DNA of 64,000 nucleotides from Tomocerus qinae (lineage: Eukaryota; Arthropoda; Collembola; Entomobryomorpha; Tomoceridae). A model generated the notes under the pieces. That model was not told the origin of the DNA and searched no databases. It saw only the letters and a list, made by a program, of their open reading frames with translations. The position numbers and the translations under genes were made by a program. Of this stretch, positions 1-13,640 are shown piece by piece. How positions within the stretch are numbered: the stretch's first letter is position 1; the number at the start of each line of letters is the position of its first letter. The stretch spans positions 116,424,375 through 116,488,374 of the forward strand of contig CM034546.1 of NCBI GenBank assembly GCA_020055645.1. The letters run 5' to 3'.

Positions 1-900
1 GGTGTCCCCTTATAATGGCTTACCATTTGATTATGCAGCTGTTATCTAATAACAACTTATGCATAATTTTATGTGTGCATTTAGTACAGAAGCAATTATA
101 TTAATTATTGTTATACATTTACCAGTTACCACAATTATGAGAATAACATTACCAACCTAAACTATTACTACAAATGTTTACTACATTTATTATTTGCACA
201 ATGACAATTATGATCTGCAGATTTATAACGTTAATATTAAATATATATAGACACAATTATTTTGTACGATTGTTATGCATATCTATAAATATTGATAATA
301 AAAGTTAGTACCGATGAGGCAAGAATTTTGATCATTGTACACGGGCTACTACACTTCCATTGGTGTACTGATTTTTTTTGTAATGAGATACACAAATGCA
401 ATGAATCAATTTTGTTTAGTAACTTCATTAATCTAATGAAGAAGCATAGGGATTCTGAAAGTGAGAGAGCAGTTAATTAAAGAATGGTGAAGTAATAATG
501 TTTGATATGCATAATGAGAAATATATGCTAGTAGTGCAACATTAAATCAGCTTGCTGAGACAAGACAAGACATTTGAATGAATTGGCATTGCTTGAAAGC
601 AATTTATTGAGAGTAGGTTTCGCAAAGCAAGTATTCATTAGAAGAAAAAGTGCATTTGTATACAGGAAACTATTAAGAGGAACATAACAGTTTTCATTGT
701 TTCACTAACAGCTCACTTGACCAGATTTAAAAGCTTAGGGCAGACATCTATTTTCCTCGTCAGTAGAGTAGGTGCTAGTTTGGAGCTATAACATTAAATT
801 ACGTGGAGAAGAGCACACACACACTTGTGCTAACCTTCTCGTGGGTTAAATTCTATTAGACAATAAAACACGAGGCTAATACTTTATCCATATTTAAGTT
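1..900. other. AT-rich DNA without recognised genes
   Basis: The stretch is AT-rich, with many TA, ATTA and TTAT runs and no strong strand asymmetry. The only forward frame of note is about 62 codons and has no recognisable motif. A short AC run lies near 815-825. I see no repeat, RNA gene or transposon end here. Confidence 0.6.
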
Positions 901-904
901 TAAG

Positions 905-1720
905 CAAATGCATTTTCTATTGTCGCAGAATTGTATTTGGGTGTATAGCTGAGCAGTATAAATATCCTAAAGTGTTTGTAAGTGCTCCGTTGATGCAGGA
1001 GTTTCTATTCCCTCCATTGAAAACAACAAATAGAAAATACAATAGGCAAAGTCCCACTAAAGTGAAATAAAGGTGAAGTGGAGTAAGTAAAAGTAGAGGC
1101 AAATCTCGTATCTTTAGTGTTTAAGCCCGGAGAAGCGGAGATATAGGGAGGTATAGTCTCCCGAGTTGGATCTATTGAATTTAGGAAGTATATAGGGAGC
1201 ATAGCCACATGCGGGAAAGAGTAACGTAAGTGTAGGGTAGGTTCTGTCTTAGAGGAGTCGCTAGTTGGTAGTAAAGTAACAAGTGTAATAGCATCGCACA
1301 TAAAATAATTTTTTACGGCCCCATAAAACTGATACTTTGCGTAAACGTTACAAGCTAAAGTGCATATTTACAACTACTACATTCTCTAACCTAACACACA
1401 TACATATGAATGCATTTCATTGCCAGTCAGTGCGGTTTTGTTGCAAATACTCGTCTTGTCATGTCCCATTCGTTAAATCTCAAGGAAAACCAAAAAGAAA
1501 ACGTCCCACACCAGAAATATCAGAGATGTGACTTTGCTCAGCTTCTTACTTGCCCCTTTTGTTTACTACTTACGCTTATCTGATAATATGGGAGTTTCCC
1601 TCGCATAATATTTGACTTGTCTTCTTCATTATTCCATAAAACAGCTCAACAAGTTCACAACAGCTTAACACATCATCTTATAAATACTCACTACTCATTC
1701 CCTTTGTCAACCACCAGACA
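905..1720. other. Strand-asymmetric island 1 (G-rich then C-rich)
   Basis: From about 905 to 1300 the plus strand is G-rich and C-poor, with many GTAG, GGAG and TAGGG words. From about 1330 to 1720 it becomes C-rich with CTAC, CACA and CTCA words. The switch is near 1300-1335. Short open frames on both strands here reflect this composition, and none resembles a known protein. Confidence 0.6.
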
Positions 1721-3840
1721 TAAAAATATCTGCTCTGGTTATCGCTACAGAAATATATGCAAACAGCAATCAAAAATTATTTTTTCTAAAATATCATTAT
1801 GCTCAATACATGTGTCATCAAAATACATTCTACTACAATTCCTTTTCACATATTTTTAAAATGTAAATTAAATTCTGTATAATATAAAGCAGATAGTTTA
1901 GTCTTCGAAATTAAATTATATACTACTGAGAGTATGTTTTGAGATGTTTGAAACGAAGTGCTTCTGTATATAGGATTGTGATCATTAAATAATTAAACTA
2001 AGTACACGCAAATCATTATGGCATTATCCGTTGGGTTGATGGATAGAGTTCGGAATAGACGAAGGGATTTGTTCACATTAGCTAATTCATGCATGTGTTC
2101 GTCCTCGAGTCTTAATTTATCACATGAAAAGTGTTAATGGTCATGTGAACTTTTAATCGCCTCGTGAAGTAAGGTTAGGGTTTAAGGTTGTCGTAAAATG
2201 GGAATAAACATTCTTTGTATCGGTTGTTGGTTGTTAATATGAAATGAAAAGATATAATCCAGCATATGTCTTCAATAAAAGTTTGCAAGTTCATAATACA
2301 TATGAAACAAATTGCATAGTCAAGTAGTTATGTTGTAATACGATAGAAAAGATTTTTATAGTCGTATAGCATGCTATATTTCATGCGTGTAGAGCAGAGC
2401 ATATACTATAGGAATTATTGTGAATATATTTAATACATGTGGACATGGAGAGCATTGGGGTACGTATGTTTCCAAGTACGTGAATGAAGTTTAGTATGGT
2501 GTAGTTGCACTGTTCGGGAAAACTTAAAGTTTATGACTGTCCTGTCTACTTTTTACAGTTAAGCTATCATCATCAAACTTTACGAGGCTGAAGAACCACT
2601 TAGAAATGACTTAATCTGCATCTAACAATAAACCTTAGTCAGCCAAGACAAACTATACCACATTGCACCACTCATAGATTTATACGGCCGCTTTGTGCTA
2701 GAACAACAATATGTTGCTACTAGCTCTCTACAGAGAGAATTGGAATTACTCCCTATAACTCCTTTTCATGCACAAAGTATCAATAGATATAAAATTGTAT
2801 ACTCTCGAGCAAGGATAGAGAAAATAATGACTACATTCAGTTAAGACATAAAAAATTTGGGTGTGGAGAGGATTGTACTAATAATGACTTAATTATCGCC
2901 TTTTGCATTGTGATTATGTATATTCCATAGAATAATGTTATTGTCGACAAGTGGAAGACAAAATCTGACTTTTCTTCAAGCATATTGGCTAAATAAAATT
3001 GGTACCTTCGGCTCTTATTCAATTGACTGTTATTAACGTTAAAGTTATTTCATAAGCACCTAACTTTGTTTTTGTTACACTCTAAAATATCTTGGAGCAT
3101 TCCGGCATTTTTCACAAAAAAACAGAAAAGAATTAACAAAGATAAAAAAGGTCAGAACTGTACTCAGACAAATATGTCCAGAATGCCCCAGTAAAGAATG
3201 CTGAGTGGACACGACTTGGTCGGGCCCGTACTCTCGTTTTCCTGACGTCTAATCCAGTGCGCAGAGTTTTTGTGTCGAAATTCTTGTGAACTGTTTCAAG
3301 TGCCGTCTACTCTCACTACATTTGACATTTACGACTGACATTGATAGCCCCCTTTGGCACTGAAACGGGGAGAAGTAGCAGTCGCTCTGTATAAACAACC
3401 AATAATACAAATTCAAGAAACGCAAGTACTAGTGGCTATTAAGAGTAGAAGAACATTTATAACGTCTTGGCTTACGGGCCGAAGCTGCTTAATAAACACT
3501 TACACCAGTTATTGTTAGTAGTTGAAAGGAACCCCTTTTGTTGTTTTATGAATGAAAATGAAAGCACTGTTTATGTATTTCTGTAGTATTTATGTTAACT
3601 TTACTATTTACTACTACTTTTACTATCAAAGCAGTCACCGCAGTAAACCACAAAAATATTACATACTTTAAAATCGACTCGACAGCCATTACGATTATTA
3701 TTATTACTGTTTCTCCCATTGACTGACTTTTGCGGAGGATGCATGATTGCTATACCCTAGTTTTACATTCCAGTTAGTATAGATTTACTTAAAAAGTGTG
3801 AATGCACTAGTGATATAGTTTTACTACTACACCCTATAAA
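1721..3840. other. Unassigned AT-rich spacer
   Basis: This is a mixed AT-rich sequence with no recognisable coding frame or repeat. A slightly GC-richer patch lies near 3190-3260. Nothing in it matches a family I know. Confidence 0.55.
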
Positions 3841-4960
3841 AGAGTAACATATAGAGAGTCATTTACTAGTTGAAATAGTAAAGTAACAACATAAACGAAG
3901 ATATTATGATGCCTAGTTTAGTTAATATTGCCATTGCCCTTGCACTTGCACTCTAATGTAATAGTTAATGTTGCAGTAATGCCGGAGGAGGATATTATAT
4001 TACAGTTTAGTGGGATAGTAGGGCTATTAGTTGTTTTAATAGTTTGAATGTTCTTTGCCACGGCACGGCAACCTATAGATACTGGTATAGTAGTAACTGC
4101 AAAACAAGCGGACTCAAGTGAACCTGTAGAGTTTATTCATAGTTATCGTTTTTGTAGTGAGCAGTTTACTAAGTTAAGTAGGCATTATTACATCTCTCTG
4201 CGATTCGGAGTTGGACAAAAGTAGTGGAAAAGGAAAGGCAAGTGCGGATTAAGGTTAGGTCAGGGTTGGGTTATTCTTCCAGCAAATGGGGTTATTTTGG
4301 GGAAATTAATGAGAGCCAGTTGACATAAACGTTTGTATAAAACGACCAGCTCGGTGATTCTGAGTTCTGAGCGAGAGAAAACGGCGACGACGGACTCCCT
4401 TCAACTCTCTACCCTTCTTCTTCTTATATCTTTCAATTCTCCCATTTCCCTAGATATGTACCTACTACTAGGATATGGCGTTTGATGGAGATACCTACTG
4501 ACTACTACAGACTCCTTCAGTCCTCAGTTGACTTGACTTGACTCGACTGTCTCTACTTTACTACTTCACTACTCACTCCATCCAAGCCTCTTCGTAATGG
4601 TCCATTTTATACGCTATATTCTTCACCAAACGATACCAATCTGTTCCTTCTTACTTTACTACCAACATTCACATACTTCTCTCTTCGTTTGGCCAACTTT
4701 TCAACAGTTTCACTCCACATCAAACATCCCCATGCAATTCAACTACTCAACTAAGTAAGTAACTAGCAGACATTCACGACAGGAACAAGACTACTAACTC
4801 CGAAACTGTTGCTTCTTTTATTATTCGGATACTTACACTGCAATTGATTTGATTTTTATAACCGCTCTATACATCCTCAACCACTTCCCCCTTCTATACA
4901 CCCTCTACTAATAAATACTCACCACATATACATTTTATAACCTATTTACTTACCACATGC
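3841..4960. other. Strand-asymmetric island 2
   Basis: G exceeds C from about 3840 to 4330 and C greatly exceeds G from about 4380 to 4960. Hand count: 3961-4080 has G 31 and C 14, while 4861-4980 has C 39 and G 4. The centre near 4360-4400 contains several CpG (GCGAG, ACGGCGACGACGG). A TTGAC pentamer run lies at 4527-4549. No coding potential is recognised. Confidence 0.7.
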
Positions 4961-6420
4961 AATCAGTTTTATTCAATTGCGCTTTCCGTCATTACTGCCT
5001 AATCATTTCCTATGTACTTTTTTATAGATCATAAAAGAATTTCTAGATTCGCGTACTTGTCTACAGAAACTAAGTTACAGTTATTAGTTTGTAGCAGTTA
5101 CACTTTGCTCTATGGTTTGTTATTTACAATATATTAATTTATTCTTGCAGTTCGACAAAATATGTACACTAGATCTACTAAAGCAATGGAAATTAAATAT
5201 AATATGCTAGACTGGAAAACAATTGGAAGGTTCGGATGTAAATATTTATAATAATATTTCAAAAAACGAAAAAATTATTATTTTCTTCAAACTTCCATTG
5301 AGACTTAGAGTGAATTAGTCTAGTTGTAAACAATATAAAATATTCTTAAACACGCAGTAAATATTATCCATGTGATAACTATCTGCACAGACTCACATTG
5401 CAAGAATTTAATTGGTTTTTTCTATTACACCTTCTCACGCACTGTGTAAACACATGTAAGAAATGAAATAGGAATGTATCAACTTCCCCTTGTTAACTTG
5501 AATGTAACAAGCTAGATTTTTTGCGGGTATCTAACCACGCAAGATAAAGTCATTATGAGTGAAATTACATTCTTTTACCATAATGCTTGGTACAGAACAT
5601 ACAATTACATATTTTTACTCACAACATAGGAATAAACACTTAGGTACTAGATATGATAAGTTACTTTTGCGCAATCGGGGGAAGAGTTGAATCAGTTCGT
5701 ACACGACATGGAAAATATATGTATTATTATCTCAGAGTAGTAATACTGTAGTTAAAAAGGTTTAGGACGACTTACAGTAGCATGTACCCCCATGGTTAGT
5801 ATAATATCTGCAGTAGTGATTTGGGTATCCTATGTTTTCTATTTGTCGGTTGGTTGATTTCAAACTGACAGTCTGATAAAAAATACAATTTGGCATCTAA
5901 TTTCCATTGTGAACAAGGAGGATGGCTGTCTGAATGTGAATTTTATACTGTGACGCTTGGAAATATTCGTCGACTGACTCGGTGTGGCTGTGCTATCAGA
6001 AACAGATTCTTAATCGATACAAATAGGCAAGGAATGAGGTTTGGATTTTTATGCTGATTCCCATTACGCATCCATCGTAGTCTGCATCCAATTTTCCAAG
6101 TAAGCCTACTTATTCTTACATTAGGATCCAGAAGAGATTTCCTTATAATGTGCGTCTAGTATTCACGTTAGTAGAAGAACGCATACTATATTTATCATTT
6201 GTGCATATTGTAGTCTGTGGATTTGGTTTGTAGGAGAAAAACTTCTCCCCTCGAATTTATTTCACGTTAAAGAGGTATATCATCTGTTGTAGAATCCTTC
6301 CATGCGTGTCTCATCCTCTTCTCTGCTCTGTCGGGCTACAAAATGGCAAAATAGTATTCCGTCCTCAAAACCGTATATGAAATCACATTTAAGCCGTATC
6401 GTGCTATCTACATTTGTAAA
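4961..6420. other. Unassigned AT-rich spacer
   Basis: AT-rich sequence with long A and T runs (for example 5230-5300) and no clear strand asymmetry. No open frame, repeat or RNA gene is supported. Confidence 0.55.
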
Positions 6421-7510
6421 TAGTAAAATGTGGTGGCGTGGCCTGGTGTAGTACAAATGGTGTAATGGGACTGAGTATCGTAAATGTATATACGTGGATT
6501 TAAGATTCTGTGAAATAAAAAAGGGTTTTAAAAATAGGCTTCAAATTTGAGTTACATTATAATGTATTGCAATAGATCACGTCTGAGTCCTTCAGCGAGA
6601 AGCGAAGCATATCTGTCTCAACTTGGAATGCTCTATCACTATGAAATAGTACTATAATCGTGTGCTACGAAAAAAAATGTACTATAACGGGGATGAGAGT
6701 GTGTGATGTGCTGAATGTATCTCCGTTTGTCTCCGCGGTAGGTAACTATGATTTTGTGGAGCAGTATAGGAAATCTACCTTGGAGAAGAAGGTATGTAGC
6801 CACCTACATGGTACATAGCTAGCCATAAGTAAGTAAGATTTGCCGTAATATGCATTGCAGTAGTAAATGTTCCATTGGTTAAACAGAACTGAAAGCTTTT
6901 GCCTTGTACTGACGGAGAAGCAGACAAAACTCTCGTTCTACTTTGTCTCTATAACTTGGTTGTAATGGATTCCATATCCCGAACTATACAATTGGTAGCA
7001 ATGCATACTCTTGAGTGTGGAGCATTCTGGTTGGCAAAAGTAAAGTAATGTAAAGGCTAGAGAAGAGGAATCGATGAATGTCTCGCTTGAGGAAATCCCT
7101 CAATTGAGAGTAGGCTCTTCTCCAATAAATTATACGGATGGGCTTATATCAAACCCCGGGAAAGAAATATGGTGACACACGGTCCGGGAAGCCGAAGCTG
7201 GATCCAACTCACAACTACTACTATGTACAAACCAAACGAAACCAACGAGCCCAGTAAAACTCCTCGCCTGCCTTCCATTCCACGTCTGACAAAGCAAAGC
7301 AAGGCAACATTACTCGGAGAAAGCATGCATACAGAAATCTATGTGCACAATGGAGAAACTATTTGTATACGACCATTGTCTGTGCTTATACCTATTACTC
7401 ACTTCCCTGTCCTTTACCACTCACCTATACTATTAGCGCTGCTTTTTAAAGATATTCCTTCGACCTACCTACTCTCGACTAGGATATATAGGTACATACA
7501 CCCAGAGTGA
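6421..7510. other. Strand-asymmetric island 3
   Basis: The plus strand is G-leaning from about 6420 to 7130, with GTAG, GGAG and TGTGG words. It is strongly C-rich from about 7165 to 7480. Overlapping frames of 113 codons (plus, 7169-7510) and 60 codons (minus, 7144-7326) exist. Neither has a recognisable domain, and both are explained by the lack of one base type. Confidence 0.6.
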
Positions 7511-7910
7511 CTGATATCAGTAGTAGTTCATACTTTGGAAGGTGTGCACACTTTAGATTGTGCTTATAGTAGGACATGGTATTCTAGATTAAATGCTATG
7601 TACAGTGGTTTGCTGTTGTATGCAGTAGTTTGACTGTGAGAATGAGAACGGAGCCGAACGAAGCGACTGACAGCAAAAGAGAAACTACCCGGATGCACCG
7701 CCATCGCCTTCTTGTCACTGAGTTTCGCTCTCCTTTTGTTGCGAGTTGTGAAAAACGGCGGAACGGCTCGGCGGGCGGCTGCTTTTACTTTTCTATAGTC
7801 AACCGACTTGACTTTCCCTGCCTACATTATGTACTTTTCCTTGAATTTCAGTTCACTTACTTTACTTCACTTCAAGTCTCTACTTTCTGTCTATTTTTTG
7901 CATAAGACTA
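7500..7910. other. Strand-asymmetric island 4 with a CpG-dense centre
   Basis: A short G-rich arm (7500-7650) is followed directly by a C-rich arm (7800-7900). Between them lies the CpG-densest patch noticed in the window. I count 15 CpG dinucleotides between 7621 and 7800, including ACGGCGGAACGG and CTCGGCGGGCGGC. A 91-codon plus frame (7630-7905) spans the patch but has no recognisable motif. It could be a promoter-like CpG patch or a gene-conversion-enriched centre. Confidence 0.55.
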
Positions 7911-8394
7911 AAAATGTACTTCTAGTGTGTGCATAGAATCCCGAGTGCAATTCAGTTCAGTCCACTTGGTTTCCGAAAAAAAGAAATGCTTTTAGTCTAT
8001 CGAGTAGTAAAAGTAGCGTCTGAATGTACAAGTACACAGTTTTATTTTTGTCGGATCTTTCTTGCAGCTTATACATAAATACATAGTAGCATGCCTGCCG
8101 GAACGTGAATTTCGTTTCGTTGGTTGGGCATCGGGTTTGACTAACCGTGATCTATCTATTTCTCCCTGTCTATCCGTCTGTCTGTACGGATATTTATTGA
8201 GCCTACATTTTTTCCAATGAATACCTACTGCGTTCATTTCTAAAAATGCTACACAAACTAAAAGAGTTCTAAGAGTATGTAGGTAGAGAGACATGAGAAG
8301 AAATGTATTTATGTACTCGAAAGTTGCAACGTTCGGAATACCCTTTTACAGAGAAAACTGATTTGAAAGTTTTTTAATAGCATTTTTAAATTAA
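7911..8394. other. Unassigned spacer
   Basis: Mixed-composition DNA. A minus-strand frame of 100 codons (7992-8294) has no recognised domain. A short TCTGTC/TATC run lies near 8150-8185. No element is assigned. Confidence 0.5.
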
Positions 8395-9765
8395 AGTTGG
8401 ATTTTGGGAGAGCATAACTCGTAGGAAAATCCGTTTGATGTAGAAAAGAAAGATGGAGGATCCGGTGAAGTGTGTACATTGTGAGAGATATACATAGTTA
8501 GAAGTAAAAGAGAGCACTTTTCCATATCAGTGGGATGATGATCTTGGAAAAGGCTGGTTGGTTTGCTCGCAGGGACCGGAATACATATCTCTGTGTACAG
8601 TCACTTCAGATAGCCCGATGTATTTATAGAAAAAGGAGTATAGGGAAGGAGTGAGGGAGAAAGCGGGTAGAGAGATAGTGAGTATGGAGTAGAGGAAGAA
8701 GGGAAGGCGTAGGGAAGGCTCCTAAATCTCCGAGTTGAGACAAATTCTTTTATCTGCCTTACTTTCCCCAACAAAGATAGATTAGCCCATTTTTGCAATT
8801 TTCCCTGTCTCCCATGCCCTCGTAACTCTTACTGAATTATGGCTTTTCTGAATCTCCACGGACTTAAGAAGACGCGAAATTCAAGCCGCTGCTGCTCCTG
8901 CTTCTTCTCCAGACTTTTTTCTCCTCTTTTTCTTCTCCCACACACACATACACACACGGAGTCTAATGCAAGAGAGCCCAGGAGCAAAAGAAGGGACATA
9001 GTAAATACATAATACCCGAGAATATATATATACGTTAAGTAAAGACTCTCAAAAAATTGCTTCTTCCAACAAGACGAAGAAAGAAAGTCAGAGCAGACCT
9101 TGCGTTGCAAAGGAACTGAACTGAAAGAACCATCCAACATCCAACCCGCCGCTTACAGAACATTCATCTTATTTGCTCGTATATAAAGTATAGCTCTCTG
9201 CTTTTACATTACATTACGTTACATTACATTAGATAGGCAGAGGAAGCCAAGAGCAGAGAGCCAGCGACACATACGCCACGCCAGACCAGGCTTAGTCTAC
9301 TTATAAATATACACCTAATGCTACTACACATATAATAACTCACCATGATATAGAGACTATAACTTATCTCTGAAATATACGACTGGATTATAGATCCAGG
9401 CATATATATACTTATAAATTTATAGTACTTTCTTATAGTCTTTTGTTAGCAGTTAGCTCCTACCCAATTTCGCTACCAACGAATAGCACTTTTTCTAGTT
9501 GTTGTGTTTCTCCTTCTTTAAACATATTATTATCATACTCATCGTTATTATTGTTATTATTATTGGACTATGAGAGCCTATAAGCACATACGGAGGAGAA
9601 AGACTAGAGAAAGCAAAACAAGGAACAGGAAATGTCCTACCCATTCGTCATCAACACCTATATATCTCCACATTACTTACATACACTACTATCTCCCAAG
9701 GCAAGGCACCATCATATTTACTATTTTACAATATATTATGACAACTATAAATAAATACTGAGAAA
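8395..9765. other. Strand-asymmetric island 5
   Basis: The left arm (about 8395-8720) is G- and A-rich, with GGGAG, GTAGAG and GAAGG words. The right arm (about 8725-8980 and 9120-9765) is C-rich. The switch is near 8720-8750. A CA run lies at 8939-8958, an ACATT pentamer run at 9203-9230 and an ATT run near 9546-9565. No coding frame is recognised. Confidence 0.6.
9203..9230. repeat. ACATT pentanucleotide microsatellite
   Basis: About five consecutive units of ACATT with one variant (ACGTT), read directly. It lies in the C-rich arm of island 5. Confidence 0.85.
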
Positions 9766-10679
9766 GACTAGCACAAACAGACACAATACTAAGGATAACT
9801 TACACATTACATCATCATACCATCAAAAAATGAGTTTCTTTTGATTCTCTTTTATTCCTGGACTATACTTCAGCTAAATCTCCTACAGCTTCACGCTATA
9901 TTATAAATAAAATACCCACACACACAAAGATTGAATATATATCTGCCTTCTTGGCTATTTCTTCACTAAGAAGGTTTACGTTAGTCGCCACAATCTCAAT
10001 TCTATTGTTAAGGTAAAGTAGAATGAGTGTGAGGAGAAATAAGACGATAGTACGTTATGCTTTTACAATATTTTTCCATTAGTCTTCCCTGGCGAAAAGT
10101 GTGTGTCGCATTGTATTTCTTTTCTCCTGGAGATTTACGGATTTATGTCTCCTTTCTCTTTGTTTTCTTTCTTTTTTAACTTTTACTTCTCTCGTACACT
10201 CCTTTGCTTTACTGTACTTTCCTTTTATTTCCCTTCTTAGAAATTCGGACTTGGGAAAATTGCCTTATCTTATCTCATTTGAGTGCACTTTCAGTTCACG
10301 TGGAGAAAGGAAAAGAAAGTAAATGATGGATGGAAATAATGTGCTGTGTTGTAGATACATACCGATGCTTTACTGCCACTATAATTCATACATATCTTAT
10401 TTTCCATCCCAACTCACATTCTTGTCCAACTTAGTCAAACATCTGCTGTAAAATACATCTTTCCAACCAAGCATTTACAACATTCACAACTTCATTTTCT
10501 CCATACTGCCATTGTCTTTACTTAATTAACCACCTATTTCGAATGTCATCTAAAAAAGGTTTGTTTGTTGTACATATATCTGGATTACATTCAAATTTTC
10601 AAATGGTGATATAATTTCAAAATATACATTTCTCAGTTTATTTCCATATTGCAGATATATCAACCTACCTTGGTGTTAA
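9766..10679. other. Small strand-asymmetric island 6 and flanks
   Basis: A brief G-leaning stretch (about 9990-10095) is followed by a C- and T-rich stretch (about 10100-10510) rich in CTCC, TTTC and CAAC words. The 73-codon frame at 10101-10322 is hydrophobic only because the DNA is pyrimidine-rich. From 10520 to 10680 the sequence is AT-rich with nothing recognised. Confidence 0.45.
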
Positions 10680-11510
10680 GTTTAATTCAAGTAATCAAAT
10701 CATAAGATAATTCCAGGGTTTATAAAATTGAGAATAGTAGTGAGTAGTGACTCCTTTATAGTGTATGCAAGAAATGTTGAAGAGTGGAAAATGTCAAATG
10801 TAATTTTAGCGTAATGAATTGCAGAGTGGGTAAAATGGTAAATCTTAAAAGCAAACAAATGACAGAAGAGTATAGTAATGAGAAAGGCTTGAAATTGTGA
10901 TTTAGAGTGTTTGGGAATGTAATGTGGAAGACAAGACGTTGAGTCAACAATTATCAAAAACTGCTTGAAAGTTTCTACGGATTCTCATCTCGGTCAAATG
11001 TAATTTAAGAGTTTGGCGGAACATACTGAGCACTGCGACAGTGACAAAGATGATGATGATGGATTCGGCAATTGGTTGCAGGGTGCTCCGTGAAAACGTG
11101 CTTGGCAAGCTCCACTCTCTGCTTATAGATGAACAAAGTAAGCAGTATTTCTTCCTACACAAATTCAAATTGTTGGGATTGTAAGAAATTTATTATCGAG
11201 TCGAAATGGCAATGCAAGGGAAAGGCAGCTGTAAGCATGCAAGATGAAGAATGGCCATAAGTCATTCGCTAGGCTATTTTTCATAGGCACTGGCTCATTT
11301 AGACATGGAGCACGCATTAGCATACTACACTTTACCATCCTGCCTTCTCCGCCAAACTCCATCCTTACACATAAGCAGCACTGCACAAATAACCTTAATG
11401 CAAGAAACGTAACGCACAACTTTCCGTCTACTCAGGAAACGTGCACAGCACAATTTGTAACTGCATTAAGCACATCGTGAATATACACAAAAAATAATCC
11501 TTTTTGCTCA
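10680..11510. other. Strand-asymmetric island 7
   Basis: G exceeds C from about 10680 to 11130, with GTAG, GAGTG and TTGGG words. C exceeds G from about 11240 to 11500. The switch is near 11150-11230. Frames of 74-85 codons on both strands carry no recognised motif. Confidence 0.6.
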
Positions 11511-11879
11511 ACAAATATCCTAACTTTAAGGCACTTCTAATTTTACTATACTGGGGCTATAAAATTGTACATATCAAAATTATTTGGCCCTCCCTTTATG
11601 GTAGGCAAGGCAGTAGGTATAGGTATTTACAATTTAAAATCTGTTTCAATGTTTCTGCAATCATGGGTTATCCTAATTTAAATTAGCGCTATGGAGGCGT
11701 TTTCTTATTGCCAAAAATAATCTTCCACATTATAGGACTAAGTTAATACCTACATGGCTATTAATTTTGTATCTGCAATCTCGAATTAATTTATAAGATA
11801 TTACAGTAATATTAAGCAGCAGGGTTAGAATGAAAAAATAATCCAAACATGTTAAATACTTATAAAATAGAAATGAGAT
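11511..11879. other. Unassigned AT-rich spacer
   Basis: AT-rich sequence of mixed composition. I see no gene, RNA or repeat. Confidence 0.55.
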
Positions 11880-13640
11880 TGATTGAGAGATTGATGATTG
11901 AACTTTTTCATTCAATCATTTCTCGTGGTACTTATCCAGTTATGATAATGAGATACCTCAATTAGATAATGATTAGATAATAGTTAGTAGTGGACTGCAG
12001 GCTCGGGTTAGGTATGAGTCGAAGTAATATGGAGTAAAAAATTGAGTCCGATTGGAAATGCCAAGAAGGAGGGGAGTGAAGGATTGCAGTGTGTCTAGGC
12101 ATCGTGAGTAAAGTTATACATAAGTAAGATGAATTATAGGAGGGCAATGAATAGAATAGTATGTGCTCCAGATTAGGAGAGAGGACAGAGCTGGGGCTGT
12201 GAATGAAATGGAAGTAGAATGGCTAGGTATTAGAATATTTATAATGGAAGTTGCAATATAATATGTACATAGCTATTATGTATACTAACAAGAATAACGG
12301 GAAGAAAGATAGTTTGCTAAATTCGGAGGGCTAATGCCAGGCAGAGTAGTACGGGGCGGGTAGTAGTAGTCGGATTGGTTTGGTTGTCTGATGGTGCGGT
12401 ATGGCGCAAGCAATTTGATGATGTAGTAGGAGTAGGATTAAAGTGGAAGAGCACAGCTCAGCATTGCATAGCAATAACGAAGAAAGAGAATAGTGTAATG
12501 TAACGTGTGCCTCTTTGAATGATTTATTAGGAAAAGACTAATGAGCATTTCTCTCTCGCTCCATCTCTAGCGTAAGATTCATTGATTTCTCATTAAAGGG
12601 CTGTCGCTCTTTAGCTTGGCCCTTGCGAATTTCCATTAGTGAGTCATGTCGAGGGAAGCAAGAGAGACAATTTATCTTTTCACTGTTCTGCAACTATTTC
12701 CATGTCATAATGTGAACTTTGCACAAATTTCAAATTTTCCTATTGAAACTAAGTGTAGCTCTCTAGACTGGTAAAATCGGGATAATAGTATAATAATCAG
12801 TCATAGGGAGTCATATAGTAGCTCAGCCTACACTTTTATCATTAGAGATTATTTATGGGAGCAGAGGAGAGTGTTCATCGTATAAGTAGTATGTGTGTGT
12901 GTGTATCAGGGAAAATCCGCATTGGAGATTGTAGTGCTATCAGAGTGTGTGAATTATATGGGTGAGTGTAAAAAGGAATGCGTAAAAAAGAGTCGCGTCC
13001 AGTTGAAGCAAAGGAATTCTTAGTAATTGTACAGGGCATTAGTAAAGTTGCACAGCTAGTAAATACATCACTACCACACCAAGTCCACCACCATGCAGCA
13101 AACTAATTAATTCATCTGATTCTTTAGTAATTCCGCCTGTTGTTCTTTTGTTTGTGTCTTTCTTTGATGTTTACTCATCTCCTACGAGCTGTGACTCTCC
13201 CTTTATCTCCGTCCTGCAATAACTTGAGCAGTTAAGTAAGTTAGCTCTTATAAACTCTCCTATTATCAATACTGACTGACTACATTACAATAAACATTAT
13301 AGATACATTAGTAGGCTACAGAGACTTGCCCTCCCTTTCAGCTTCCTTTTCAGGCAACTACATTTTACATTACATTAACAATCATTTCATCCAACCACAC
13401 TATATTCTCTACATCACCACAATCCAACCTACCAAACTCATAAACCAAATTAACAGGTTTTGTCTCCACTTACTTCATTTCTACTCACTTGACTCACTTA
13501 ACTTCTGCTGCATACTGCATTACGGCACTACTTTATATATACTCGACATACATAGAGTACTCTACTACACCTCGATACAAAATCTTCAATAGAGTTATAA
13601 TATGTAAGAACTCGCAACAATTCGCCTTCTTCCATCTTGC
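11880..13640. other. Strand-asymmetric island 8 (large)
   Basis: The left arm (about 11880-12500, and again 12780-12990) is G-rich. Hand count for 12001-12180 is G 57 and C 16. The right arm (about 13050-13600) is strongly C-rich; 13381-13500 has C 39 and G 4. A pyrimidine-rich patch at about 12545-12625 interrupts the left arm. GTAGTAGTAG runs lie near 12360 and a GT run at about 12892-12905. The 88-codon frame at 13326-13592 has no recognised domain. Confidence 0.7.

Noticed and set aside
2160-2195. GGTTAGGG and similar words recalling arthropod TTAGG telomere repeats.
   Set aside because: Isolated words only, with no tandem array.
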